A stretch of DNA of 64,000 nucleotides from Limnanthes douglasii subsp. nivea (Eukaryota; Streptophyta; Magnoliopsida; Brassicales; Limnanthaceae). The notes beneath the pieces are model-generated. The model was not told where the DNA came from. It did not search any database and worked only from the letters and a program-made list of their open reading frames with translations. The position numbers and the translations under genes were made by a program. The stretch is taken from assembly GCA_036936605.1 (NCBI GenBank), contig JAUPFV010000003.1, forward strand, positions 150,568,997-150,632,996, read 5' to 3'. Shown one piece after another: positions 1 through 10,379 of this stretch (position 1 is its first letter; every line of letters begins with the position of its first letter).

Positions 1-1859
1 ATCCCTTTGCTTTCCACGATGAGCCATGTATCTTTGCAACTCCCAATGAGGATACTGTGTTCAGTCGTGGAAGGAATTGGAGGCAGTCTCCACTGTCTTC
101 TAAAATCCTGTCCGGAAACCTCCCCAAGAGGTTTGACAGTACTAAGATGGAGAAGTACGATGGCAGTACTGATCCGGACAATCATCTGGAGCAATTCAAG
201 AACTTCATGATAAACTTTGATGATGATGATAAACTACTGTGTAGGGCATTCTCCCAATCTTTTACGGGGAGTTCTCTGAAATGGTACAACAGCTTCCCTC
301 AGGGCTATATTAAAGATTTTGATACGTTTTGGGTGGCCTTTCGAAGGCAGTTTGTGGGGAGTAAGGAGATGAAGGGAAATGGAGACACCATAATCCATTG
401 TGCTCAGGAGCCTAATGAGTCCTTGAAAGAGTACATAAGTCGTTTTGTGAACACAAAGAATGGGTTGGCTGATTGCTTCGAACAGGTGGCGATAGCATCC
501 CTAAGACAAGGTTTGAACCCAGGCAACCTGGCTGATTCGGTGACCAGAAAGAAAGCCATGACCTGGGGAGGATTTCTAAATCAAGTTGGCAAGCAAATAA
601 ATGTTGATGAAACGAAAAAGACCAGGGTGCACAGGCAGGTGAGGTCCACCCCAGTGGCACCAACTCCAAATCAGAACCAGTCCGGGAACAAAGCAAGAGA
701 AACCGGACAGGGGCATGGTAGGGTAAAAGCTCAATCTCAACCAGATGCTCCTGCTCAAAGTCAACAATCTAGAAACAAAAGAGGGCCATGGGTCCAACCA
801 GAGTGGTTCGCAGAGCTCAAAGAAAGCGTGGCCACCATTTTCGATAAAACAAAAGATGAGGTGCACTACCGGAGACCCGCAACCTTGCAGTCTCCCAGAG
901 AGCATCGTAACAACTCCTTTTGCCAATACCACAATGATATTGGCCATACCACTAATGATTGCATAGCGTTGAAGCAAGAGGTTCAAAACCCGATTGAAAG
1001 GGGAAAGTTAGGAGCATACGTTAAAAGAAGAGGAGGCAACAGGCCTGACAACACTCACCGGGTTGGTCCAAGTAATGCTGCCCCGGAGGGGGCCATGGTA
1101 ATAGTTGAAAGGTTTGATGTGGAATCTGAATACTTGGATCCTGATCCAACACGAAATAGGGTGGGTGCTATAGAGGAGTGTTGTAGAACGGTCTCCGGGC
1201 TCATTAAATTTTTCGAGTCACTGACGATCTTCGGAGGGGACACAATGATAGCTCCAACTGCTTCTTCAAGAAAGAGGCATGTTCATAATTTAGCCTCCCA
1301 GCTAGAAGGGGGCATGACATCTTATCAATCACCAAACTCATTCCCATTCATTGTTTTTGATGAGGATGATTTAAGAGACATTGCTGGCCCTCATGAGGAT
1401 GTTGTTGTCATAGGATCATCTATAGGGGGCAATGAAATAAGGCGAATTCTGGTGGATACTAGAAGCTCTGCCAATATCTTGTTCCTAACCACTTACAAGA
1501 AAATGAAAAATCCAGCTGTGATTCAAAAGTCGGACAGGTCAATCGTGGGCTTCACGGGCAGTTCAGCCGATGTGATCGGGGAGTTTGAAGAAGAAGTGTT
1601 ATTGGGCAGGGGCCCTTTCAAGAAAATGGTTAGAATACTCTTCATCGTAGTTGATTGTCCCACTTGCTATAATGCTATTCTAGGGAGATCTTGGCTCTCT
1701 AGGATGCATGCAGTGGCTTCAACAGTCCATCAGTGTTTAAAATATGTTGTTCAGGGACAGGTTGGGGTTGTCCGGAGCAGCCAAAAGATTGCAAGAGAAT
1801 GTTATGCCACTGACTTGGCTCCACGAACACTGGGGGCAGTCCGTACAAATGATCAATAG
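1..1859 (+). CDS. gag-protease of element A (5' partial)
   Basis: The frame is open from base 3 to a TAG at 1857-1859. The N-terminal part seen here is the gag capsid-like region (LEQFKNFMINFDDDDK, ALKWY-type motif, about 180-550). A charged Gln/Pro-rich linker follows, then a zinc-knuckle-like Cys-X2-His-X4-His-X4-Cys motif (FCQYHNDIGHTTNDC, about 919-963). The protease segment covers about 1380-1710 and ends with the conserved ILGRSWL. The catalytic triad normally Asp-Thr-Gly reads Asp-Thr-Arg (about 1453-1461), so the protease is probably inactive. Family role: gag packages element RNA and the protease matures the polyprotein. Pol continues in the same frame after the single stop. The true start lies before the window. 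Confidence 0.9.
   Translation, partial: PFAFHDEPCIFATPNEDTVFSRGRNWRQSPLSSKILSGNLPKRFDSTKMEKYDGSTDPDNHLEQFKNFMINFDDDDKLLCRAFSQSFTGSSLKWYNSFPQGYIKDFDTFWVAFRRQFVGSKEMKGNGDTIIHCAQEPNESLKEYISRFVNTKNGLADCFEQVAIASLRQGLNPGNLADSVTRKKAMTWGGFLNQVGKQINVDETKKTRVHRQVRSTPVAPTPNQNQSGNKARETGQGHGRVKAQSQPDAPAQSQQSRNKRGPWVQPEWFAELKESVATIFDKTKDEVHYRRPATLQSPREHRNNSFCQYHNDIGHTTNDCIALKQEVQNPIERGKLGAYVKRRGGNRPDNTHRVGPSNAAPEGAMVIVERFDVESEYLDPDPTRNRVGAIEECCRTVSGLIKFFESLTIFGGDTMIAPTASSRKRHVHNLASQLEGGMTSYQSPNSFPFIVFDEDDLRDIAGPHEDVVVIGSSIGGNEIRRILVDTRSSANILFLTTYKKMKNPAVIQKSDRSIVGFTGSSADVIGEFEEEVLLGRGPFKKMVRILFIVVDCPTCYNAILGRSWLSRMHAVASTVHQCLKYVVQGQVGVVRSSQKIARECYATDLAPRTLGAVRTNDQ
1857..1859 (+). other. In-frame stop between gag-pro and pol, possible readthrough site
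   Basis: CAA TAG CAG TTT separates gag-protease from pol, and both sides are in the same frame. The equivalent site is TAA CAA TTT in element B (36577-36579) and TAA CAA CTA in element C (58259-58261, minus). A stop followed by CAR resembles the leaky CARYYA context of plant-virus readthrough stops. The function is inferred. Confidence 0.5.
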
Positions 1860-4800
1860 CAGTTTGAGGGCCTTTCTGGGGGTGAAGGTGAGATTGATGA
1901 CCCCAGAGAGACCCCTGGAGTGTTGATTTCAATTGAAGAGGTTGAAACACACTGCTTGGGAGAAGGCAAAAGTGTCAAGATATGGTCCAAGATTTCACCA
2001 ATGTTGAAAGAAGAGATGTTGAAATTCTTGAAAGACCATCAGCACGTTTTTGCTTGGTGCAATACTGATGTTATTGGAGTTTCATCTGAAGTAATATCCC
2101 ATCACCTGTCTGTCCGGAGGGATGTGGCACCAGTGGTACAAAAGAGAAGAGCTTTCTCAAAAGAAAAGGCTGATGTCATAGTGCAAGAGGTTGACAGACT
2201 CACAAAGATGGGGCACATTAAAGAATCTCAATACCCTTTGTGGACTGCCAATCCTGTCCTGGTAAAAAAGAAGAATGGCAAATGGCGCATGTGCATTGAC
2301 TTCACAGACCTCAATAGAGCTTGCCCAAAAGATTTGTATCCGGTCCCCCGGATAGATCAGTTAGTAGACTTTACTTCTGGGAATAAGCTGCTTTCCTTTA
2401 TGGATGCCTTCTCCGGGTACAACCAGATTCAAGTAGATCCAAGTGACCAAGAGCATACCACGTTTGTCACTGATAGGGGTCTACATTGTTACAAGGTGAT
2501 GCCATTTGGTTTAAAAAATGTTGGGGCTACTTACCAAAGGCTAGTCAACAAGGCATTTGCTGATCAAATTGGAATAAATATGGAGGTATACATTGACGAT
2601 ATGATGGTAAAAAGCGTGGATGAGCAGTTGCACTTGTCCGATCTCCAAGAAACTTTTGCCAACTTGGCAAAAGTAAATTTAAAACTAAACCCTGAAAAGT
2701 GTGTGTTCGGAGTGCAGTCTGGAAGTTCTTAGGGTATATCATAAGTGAGCATGGAATACAGCCCGACCCGGACCAACTCAGTGCCTTATTCCAGATGGAG
2801 CCTCCTCGAAACATTAAAGAAGTACATCGATTAACGGGGAGATTGGCTGCCTTAAACAGATTCATCTCCAGGTCTTCGGACAGGTGTGCTCCATTCTTTC
2901 AAACTTTGAAGGGTGCAAAGGGGTTCGAATGGACCCCACAGTGTGGTGAGGCATTCAATGAAATCAAGAAACATCTCTCCTCTCCCAAAACTTTGTTCAA
3001 ACCAGTCGATGGGGAGACTCTCTTTGTATATCTGGCCGTTTCAAGTTGTGCCATCAGTGCTGTGTAGGTAAGAGAGGTCGATGGGCATCCCCACCCAGTA
3101 TACTACATCAGCAAAAGCTTGATTGATGCTGAGAGGCGTTACTTGAGACTCGAAAAACTGGCATTAGCTCTGGTGATAGCTGCAAGAAAAATGAGGCCTT
3201 ACTTTCAGGCTCATCCTATCGTCGTCCGGACATCTTTCCCTTTAAAGAATGTCCTTAAAAAAGCAGACATTTCAAGCAGAATGACGAAGTGGTCAGTAGA
3301 GTTGGGGGACTTCGACATAGACTTTGCTCCCCGGACGGCAGTAAAAGCCCAAGCTGTGGCTGATTTTCTGGTTGAATTCCACTCCGATAGGGATTCAGAG
3401 CAACCTACTGATTCAAAAGACAAGAAAGTGTGGATTGTCCGAACAGACGGAGGGTCTAGCACCATGGGATATGGTGCATGAATATTTCTCACTTCCCCAT
3501 ACGGGGACAGCATGTACCAAGCTATTTGTTTTGCTTTCAGGGCATCTAATAACGAGTCCGAATACGAAGCAGCTATAGCTGGATTAAAGTTGGCCTACAT
3601 CTGTGGGGCTAAAAGGGTTAAGCTACTAAGTGACTCCCAGTTACTTGTCCATCATGCCTTAGGCCAATCTGAGGCTAGAAAGGAGCAGTTGGTCAAGTAT
3701 TTACTCCTCCTCAGAAATGAAGCGTTAAAGTTTAAAGCTGTTGTTTATGAGCATATTCCCCGGGCAGAAAATGAGCTAGCAGACTCATTGGCAACAATAG
3801 CATATACGGAGTCCTACCCATGGATCCATGTGTTTGAAATCCCTTCTATTCAACTCAGTAAGGGTGAAAAAGAGGAAGTTTTTGAAATACAAGTGAATTG
3901 GCCTCAAGACTGGAGATCTCCTCTCATACAATATCTGTCCGATGGTATTGTGCCTTCAGATAAATCACAAGCCAGAACATTGAAACACAGGGCTCGTGGT
4001 TTCATTATGTTGAGAGAAGTGTTGTACAAAAAATCCTATAGTAAACCTCTCCTGCGTTGTTTGGGAGATAATGAGTCACAAGTGGTCCTCTCCGAATTGC
4101 ATGATGGTGAGGGATCAGCCCATTGTGGGTTTAGAGCTTTAACAAGGAGAGTACTACTCTCCGGATATTATTGGCCATCGATTATGAAAGATGCCAAGGA
4201 ATTGGTGAAGAGGTGTGACCCATGCCAAAGGTACAACAATGAAATTCATGTACCAGCCATTCCTTTGGAGTCAATTTCTGAGCCCATCCCTTTTGCTCGA
4301 TGGGGGTTGGACTTAGTAGGGCCTCTCCCTGTGGCGTCCGGAGGTCATAAAACTATAATTGTGGCCATTGACTACTTCTCGAAGTGGATAGAAGCAGCTC
4401 CCCTGGCAGGGACAACATCAAAAGCTGTCATAAAATTAATTCTGTCCAACATATGTTGCAGATTTGGTGTCCCACAGAAGATAACAACAGACAATGGGCC
4501 ACAGTTTGACAACAGAGAGATGGAAAGCTTCTGTGCCTCAAGGGGTATACGACACTGCTTTTCTTCACCTTTCCACCCACAAGCCAATGGGCAAGTTGAA
4601 GTGGCTAATAGAACTATACTGTCCGGTTTAAAGAGAAATTTGGAAGGGGCTGCTGGGAAGTGGCCTAGTTATCTACAAGAAGTCTTGTGGGCCTACCGGA
4701 CAACACCTGGGGCTGCAACACAAGAATCTCCCTTTGTCTTGGTCTATGGAATGGATGCAGTAGCCCCCATAGAGAAGACACTCCCTTCCTTTCGTGTTCA

Positions 4801-5146
4801 CAACTTCTCCGGACACGCTAATGAAATGTCAATTAGAAATCAGCTTGATTTGATATAAGAAAGAAGGGTTAAAGCCCACCTTAGAATTGCACACTATCAG
4901 AGCTTGATGAGAAGAAGGTTTGCTTCTAAAGTTAAAAAAAGAGATTTCCAGTCAGGGGACAAAGTATTGAGAAATGTCTTCTTGCATACTAAGGAAAAGC
5001 TCTTCGGAAAGCTGGCCCCAACCTGGGAGGGTCCGTATACTGTGGTTGAAAGAATCAAGCCTGGGACTTATTGGTTGGAAGACAAAGATGGCAGGGTTTT
5101 AACTCACCCTTGGAATATTGAACACCTTCGAATGTACTTGGAATAA
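1860..5146 (+). pseudogene. pol of element A: RT, RNase H, second RNase H, integrase (broken)
   Basis: Reverse transcriptase spans about 2130-2790, with the YIDD catalytic box near 2590. The first RNase H (about 3010-3340) has the YYISKSL and RYLRLEKLALALV motifs. The second, Tat-type RNase H (about 3430-3800) has RTDGGSS, SEYEAA and LLSDSQLL. Integrase follows, with an HHCC zinc region near 4100-4230, catalytic Asp, Asp and Glu in LDLVGPL, TTDNGPQF and GQVEVANR, and a C-terminal tail with HPWNIEHLRMYLE. Breaks: a one-base frameshift near 2715-2725, and stops at 3065-3067, 3479-3481 and 4856-4858. The final tail frame is 4904-5146. It cannot make a full polyprotein as read. Confidence 0.92.
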
Positions 5147-5226
5147 CACTTGTGTAAATATTTACTTGTTTAAACATCCATGTAAATATTTGGGGGCATA
5201 CCTTCCCCTCTTCGGTGGCACGGAGA

Positions 5227-5314
5227 GCTTTCAATGAAATTTGATGCCTTCTTCAATAATTTTCTAAGTAGCTTTCAATGAAATTTGATGCCTTCTTCAA
5301 TAATTTTCTAAGTA
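5227..5314 (+). repeat. Perfect 44-bp tandem duplication in the pol-aORF spacer
   Basis: Bases 5227-5270 are repeated exactly at 5271-5314; the unit begins GCTTTCAATGAAATTTGATG. It lies just after the end of pol, in the non-coding spacer before the convergent antisense ORF. No mismatch suggests a recent slippage or copy error. Confidence 0.9.
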
Positions 5315-5513
5315 TTTTTAAAATTCTATCTCTTGTCATACTACCCGGACTGAAAGGTCTAAGGGCTATTTAAACTCTAGCCGGAGAACCTTAACACTCT
5401 CACAATACAATAACTCAAAGCTACTTAAATTCCAGCTATCTAAACTAAAACAGATAATGAAAGAAGATGATGGTTGAGTAAAATAGAAACATTCATTCAA
5501 CAAATTAAAATTG

Positions 5514-5617
5514 CCTTGGCCTTCCAAGGACTTTTGAACAAGTTATGGAACAGCACAAAAAATCTGTCCGAATAATACCGGACACCACAACAAAAATAGT
5601 GCCTTGGCCTTCCAAGG
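5514..5617. repeat. Pair of CCTTGGCC..CCAAGG palindromes between convergent genes
   Basis: The 16-mer CCTTGGCCTTCCAAGG occurs at 5514-5529 and 5602-5617. Each has 6-bp self-complementary arms around a 4-base centre. The pair lies between the end of pol and the end of the antisense ORF. Element B has the same arrangement at 40172-40187 and 40248-40263, and C has one degenerate copy. A role in 3'-end formation is inferred only. Confidence 0.6.
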
Positions 5618-5657
5618 ACTTTAGTTTGAGTAAAAGATAAATAAAGTGCACCATAAA

Positions 5658-8635
5658 TTAAGGTTGAGCCTTTGAAGATGGCTCACCCTCGTCTACCTTC
5701 TTGCCTTTGATGTCGCTCCCCCCTTCGACCACTTTCTTGCCCTTGGGATCATTCTCTTCTTCACCTGGGCTCTCTCCGGTTTTCTCTTTATTATCAGATG
5801 AGGACTCACCGGAATATCCCTCATCAACCATAGTATAATATGGAAGGTCATCATCATCCACATAGAGCCATAAGTCCCCCAGGGTCCTCTTCGGGAATTT
5901 TTCGTGAAAAAGGAGAACCATATCAGACTTCATCTTTTGAATCATTAGCTTTTCGCTTTGTATCATCTCCCTGGCATAGGCATTGATCTTGGCTTTGATT
6001 GTGGCCTCTTGGTCCCTTACCAAAGCATCCTTCTCTTCAGCAGCCTGAGTCACTGCATTTTCCAAAGCAATCTTGTCAGTGGTCAGGTTGGTGATGAGAT
6101 TTTCCTTTACAGTGGTCTCTCCCCGTGAGACGGTGAGATCTTTCTCCATACCAGACAGCTTCTCCTGGAGACCTTTTATTGTTTGTTCTAGGTGGCAACT
6201 TTTGTGTTGCTCTCATCATGACTCCTCTTCAGCTCCTTGTGTGCTTCCTTGAGTAAATCAGCATTGGTGGTAGCAGTGCGGAGGTCTTCGGACAACTTAT
6301 CCTTCTCAGACTTAAGGTCTTTGATGGTGTCAGCTTGACTCCGGACTTGTCTCTCCAGTGTAAGAAATGGCTGCACATTACTAAGTAGGGAATGGGCTAT
6401 AGTGTCCTTCTCACTAGAAACCATGAAAGTCTTACCGTTAAAATTGATCGTATTGGAGCTGCTCGGAGGGATGTAGGGCCCTGCGAACTCGTCTCTGGGC
6501 AAACCAAGGAAATATTCACCAAGCCCACCCAGACCGGTGATGTCCACTTCATCCAAATTAAGCTCTCCCCCCTCGACTTCATCAGTGTGAAACTCTCTGG
6601 GGATCTCTTCGGCCAGCGTTGGGTCAGAGGGGCCAGTGGGAAAAGAGGGCTCCGGATCCCGGAGAGCGAGCTCATCTCCTTGTGAAGTCTTTTTCTTCTT
6701 GACTACCCAGTCGGCGCTTTCACTAGCTTGCTTGCGAGTCCTCTTGGGAGCCCTTGGAGGTTTTGGAAGGTCTACTTCCTGCCTCTCGGTCTCCTGCTCC
6801 ACCACCTGTAAGAGGGTTGCATCAATTTGAACTTGGGCTGGCCCCTCTGGATCTGTTGGGGCATCCTTCTCAGCATCGCCCACCACTTTTTTGCCTCTTC
6901 TTCTGCCCTTCATTTTGCTTGGGGCTTTGGCCCGGGCAGGCAGGTAGAGTGTCCCATCTAGCTCATGGGACCTTCTCAGTACTGTGTCTTCATCGGGCTG
7001 GGTGGTGAGCTCCTCCCAAGTCAGATCTCTCCGACCTGTGGTGTTCCACAGGTGAGACCTTACTAGATTTCCAGGGGTGAAGGCCTTGTGGAATCGATTC
7101 TCCCAATTCTCTGCGGCCCAAGCATTGATTTTGCCACAGGTAGTCTGTCCGGCCTTCAGGTAGTCCCCGAACTCCTTTGGCAGCTCTGATAGAACAGAAG
7201 AGAAATTGGTTAATATAAACTTAACTTAATGAAAAAGAGAAAAACGAACAGAGACTTAAGATAAGAAACTTACGGTCACTCCTCCACCTACTCCTGAGGA
7301 GGCTTGGGTTCTCTCCGGCCTTGATTTTCTTGCCGTTTTCCCAGGCACCACTAACGAACAGGAATTGGCTTCTCCACTTACTCTCCGATTCCAGGAGATC
7401 ATCAACAGCCTTGAGATCGTTCCCCATGTTGAAATGGTAGAAGGGGAACTGATGATGCTTGCACAGGTTGGCCACTGCTGCGAACTCTTCCATAGGAAGA
7501 GGGATCCCAGATAACCTAGACGCCATGATACATGACATCAAAGTGAACCAGCCATTGGGACTCAGCTGTGTTGGGCAGAGCTTGACTATGTGGAAGTAGC
7601 GCACGATCTCCGGGTCTAGTGGGAACCTGAGTCCCCAGTTAAATAGCTCCGTAAAGAAGACTATCTCGTTTCGTTTACAGTCTATTGGGGTCTCCGGATC
7701 AATGGGGATCCTTATCTTCACGTTTTCAGGAATCCTCCATTTTGTGCGCATTCTACCCAGATCAGAGGTATGGATGAATTCATACTTGGTCTTCTGCAAG
7801 GCCAAGAGGTACTTAAGCTCGACTTTGTGGAAGCACGGCCCCACTCTCCCCTCAAGGCATTCCGGCAGGTCCGGATGCCTCAGATACAAATTTTCTTTGC
7901 CCTTTTTGGCAACAACAGCAGTGGTATCAGCCTGTCCGGAGGACTCAGACTCAAAGGGGACCTCTTCAGTAGAGTCCTCCATTCTTTCCTCCATAATTGT
8001 CGGGGGGACTTCTGTGGAAGTGGTTCGGGGAGGATTGAAGCTTGGCATAGCCTGCCCTCCGGACTGTTGACTACTCGTATTCATCTGACTTCTCACCTCA
8101 AGTTGGGTTTCTGAGGCAGAATATTCTCTGGGGGTACTGGGCTGCTGGCCTCCGAACCGGACGACCTCTCCCGGGGAGCTCTAATGGGCACTCCAGACCC
8201 AGAATCACTATTTTTTTCCCCCGATTTTGAGGGAGTATTTCTGGAGGTCAATCCTTTGACTAACCGGCTAGGCCTCTTAACGACTAGCTTCTCCGGGGAG
8301 TGGTCAGAATCAGACCCCATGGCTATAAAATGTGAGGTTTTCCTAACGCTTGTAGCGGTGACTCCTGGTTCAACAACAAGTATTGACTCCTGAACCGAGG
8401 AACCAGATACTATGGGAGAAAGGGTGGATTGAAAGAGCTTTTTGGGCTTGGTACCTTTGGAGGAGGATGAGCCTCTATCAGATTCTGCAACAGAGGTGGC
8501 TGGTTTCTCAACAGGTGATGATGGTAGCCCTGCTGCTATTCGCTTTTCCTTCTCGACCTTTTGCGCTTTCTCCAACTCTGAAAGGTTGAGCCAACCACAT
8601 TTGATCAATGCTGTTCTTGCTGTAAACATAAACAA
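5658..8635 (-). pseudogene. Antisense ORF (aORF) of element A, spliced, with frameshifts
   Basis: Reading begins at 8635 (MFMFTAR, LNLSELEKA) and ends at 5658 (AQP stop). An N-terminal Ser/Pro-rich charged region is followed by a globular domain (about 7330-7880) with NWGLRFPLDPEIVRYFH and SRLSGIPLPMEEFA. By pattern this is the Transposase_28 'putative gypsy-type' family found in Tat extra ORFs. Intron 7186-7273 (GT-AG, 88 nt) joins WRSD to LPKEFGDYL. The downstream exon holds a basic Lys/Arg stretch, an acidic region, then a coiled coil (about 5950-6400) and an acidic tail. Frames slip near 8096-8110 and near 6190. Without the breaks it would be a protein of very roughly 950 residues. It converges on pol. 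Function unknown. Confidence 0.85.
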
Positions 8636-8730
8636 CCAAGAAAATTTTTGTTCTAGAGAGAGAAAGTTCTGAGTAAATTTGCAGAGTAAAATTTGAGAGA
8701 GATAGTGAAACAGTGAAAAATGAATGTGAA

Positions 8731-8736
8731 TTTATA
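8731..8736 (-). promoter_or_regulatory. TATA box of aORF A
   Basis: TATAAA on the minus strand, 96-107 nt before the two possible starts at 8635 and 8629. A Ct-rich leader lies between. Elements B (43360-43365) and C (51612-51617) have a TATA box at nearly the same distance before the homologous start. Confidence 0.6.
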
Positions 8737-9051
8737 GTAGATGTGAAAAAAAGAGTTGATTCCTAGGAGTATCCGAAAAGTTGGGCAATGATTAAAAGAC
8801 GGCGCTGATGTCACTATTGGCAATTAAAGAGGTTACTTGTTAAAGAAGGTGGTGCGAAATTCAAGGTGAAAAAACGACTGGAGTGGCCAATCAGAGAGCG
8901 ACACGTGTCCCACTAACTCTGACAAAAACCGTTTGGAATTCGTAACGTTTAATCTGTCCGGGTATACCCGCAGCTCTGTCCGGATTAAGAACCACTTCAT
9001 ACAATCGGACTGTTTTTCAGTTCTTTGACAAGGACAATTGCTCATACACCT

Positions 9052-9061
9052 AAAAAAGGGG
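9052..9061 (+). other. Polypurine tract of element A
   Basis: AAAAAAGGGG lies four bases before the LTR start. The same tract precedes the 3' LTR of element B at 43685-43694. It primes plus-strand DNA synthesis in LTR elements. Confidence 0.8.
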
Positions 9062-9065
9062 CTCC

Positions 9066-9526
9066 TGATGAGTCCGAATTCAGCATGCTCCCCGGAAGGG
9101 CAAATCAGTCTAAATCTCTCTGAATACCGGACATGCTACAAGGACATAAATCGGACAGATCATTTGGACCGGACAGATCACTTCGAACACTGTAAACTTA
9201 AGGCTGTTCGAACTATGACTAAAGTACTAAAAAACCTAACCACTTCCTGACTAAGCTACCTGCCCTCCTGCTTAGAACTCACGGGTCTTTAAACATGACC
9301 CGGGTCCATTAAACATGACCCGAAAGCCCATAAGGGCCCAAACATCATACTATAAATACCCAACCATCAGCATTAACTATGGGTAATGAAAATTAACTGC
9401 TACCAAGCTTCTTAATTATCTCTCCACCGTTTAAACACCCATACACCACCGTTAAACACCCATACACCACCTTGAAACTCCACTTAAAATTACTAGCCTA
9501 CCCTCATGCGATTATTATCCACACCA
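9066..9526 (+). repeat. 3' LTR of element A (461 bp)
   Basis: It starts TGATGAGTCC and ends CCACACCA, the same ends as the LTRs of element B. TATAAAT at 9351 is followed by ACCCAACC, as in B. The middle has GACCCGGGTCC and repeated GACCCG words. CGGACAGATCA is repeated in the upstream part. Only one LTR of this element is in the window, so its age cannot be judged. Confidence 0.85.
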
Positions 9527-9846
9527 AGGTCATCAATTTTCTTCACTAAAATTATTTTTTAGATATGCAATACCGAAAGTTATCACAATGGACGATGGAA
9601 TTTTATCCTACAGTAAAAGATCAAATGGTTATATGAAACCAGGTGTATAAAATGAATTTTTTATTTTCCCTTTCATCCGTAGTAAAAAAATAGGAAAATA
9701 GAGGTCATAAATAAAACAATAACATATTGAATAAAGAAAATATTGGAATACGCATCATGAGGTTTTTCTATATTCATGTAAGAAGTTTTTTTATCATATA
9801 AATCTATACCAATATCTACAATATCTGGAAAAATATTTATTTTATA

Positions 9847-10243
9847 TATGGAATGAAGGTAGTAGCTTCAGCTGAAACTATCATGCTTTCATCCAAAATA
9901 TCAACATATGAGAAAGGAATAAAATTTGAAGCAAGAGGCGTATAAATATATGCGATTGAATAAAAAATAGTAAGATCACACTTAAGATCAGAGCACTATA
10001 TAAAATTGATGAGAAATAGCTACAATTCCAAATTGCGTTTCAAAAGCTTTAAAGTGGAAGACAAAGTCCCCAGGGAGTATTCATCACATAAAAGATAAAA
10101 TTATCGGAAATCTATGCTCATGTTGGGAAGAGTCCTACACAGTTGAATCAAAGGTAAGAACATATATAATACTAAATAATGAAGGAAACCAACTTCAGCA
10201 CATTTATAATATAAAGCATATAAAGCTCTATAACTCAACTTAA
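9847..10243 (+). pseudogene. Integrase C-terminal remnant of older gypsy element E
   Basis: Translated pieces align with the end of element A pol. GMKVVASAE matches the GMDAVAPIE segment, SEHYIKLMR matches the HYQSLMR segment, and WEESYTVESKV with YNIKHIKLYN matches WEGPYTVVERI with WNIEHLRMYL. There is at least one frameshift near 10095 and several stops. It has the same orientation as A and begins about 320 bp after the A LTR. A may have inserted into or beside E. Bases 9527-9846 show nothing I recognise. Confidence 0.75.
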
Positions 10244-10379
10244 AGATTCAATAATTTATTTTATTATTTTATGTAACCAAAAGGCGCAATACAAAAAACA
10301 AGGTAAAAAACCATAATAGTTGGCTAATAAGAATTACAAATTTATTTATCGATATAAGAACTGCCTATTTAACCTCTGA

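Larger units (their letters stand above)
1..9526 (+). mobile_element. Ty3/gypsy Tat-type LTR retrotransposon A (5' end outside window)
   Basis: Domain order on the plus strand is gag, aspartic protease, reverse transcriptase, RNase H, a second RNase H, integrase, a long antisense ORF, polypurine tract and 3' LTR. Reverse transcriptase before integrase marks Ty3/gypsy. A second RNase H before integrase and an extra antisense ORF before the 3' LTR are known traits of the plant Tat lineage. The 5' LTR, primer site and gag start lie before base 1. The pol part carries a frameshift and nonsense codons, so this copy is not autonomous. It sits directly upstream of an older gypsy remnant in the same orientation. 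A target duplication cannot be tested because the left end is missing. Confidence 0.93.

Noticed and set aside
9527..9846. Target duplication of element A
   Set aside because: The left end of A is outside the window, so it cannot be tested.
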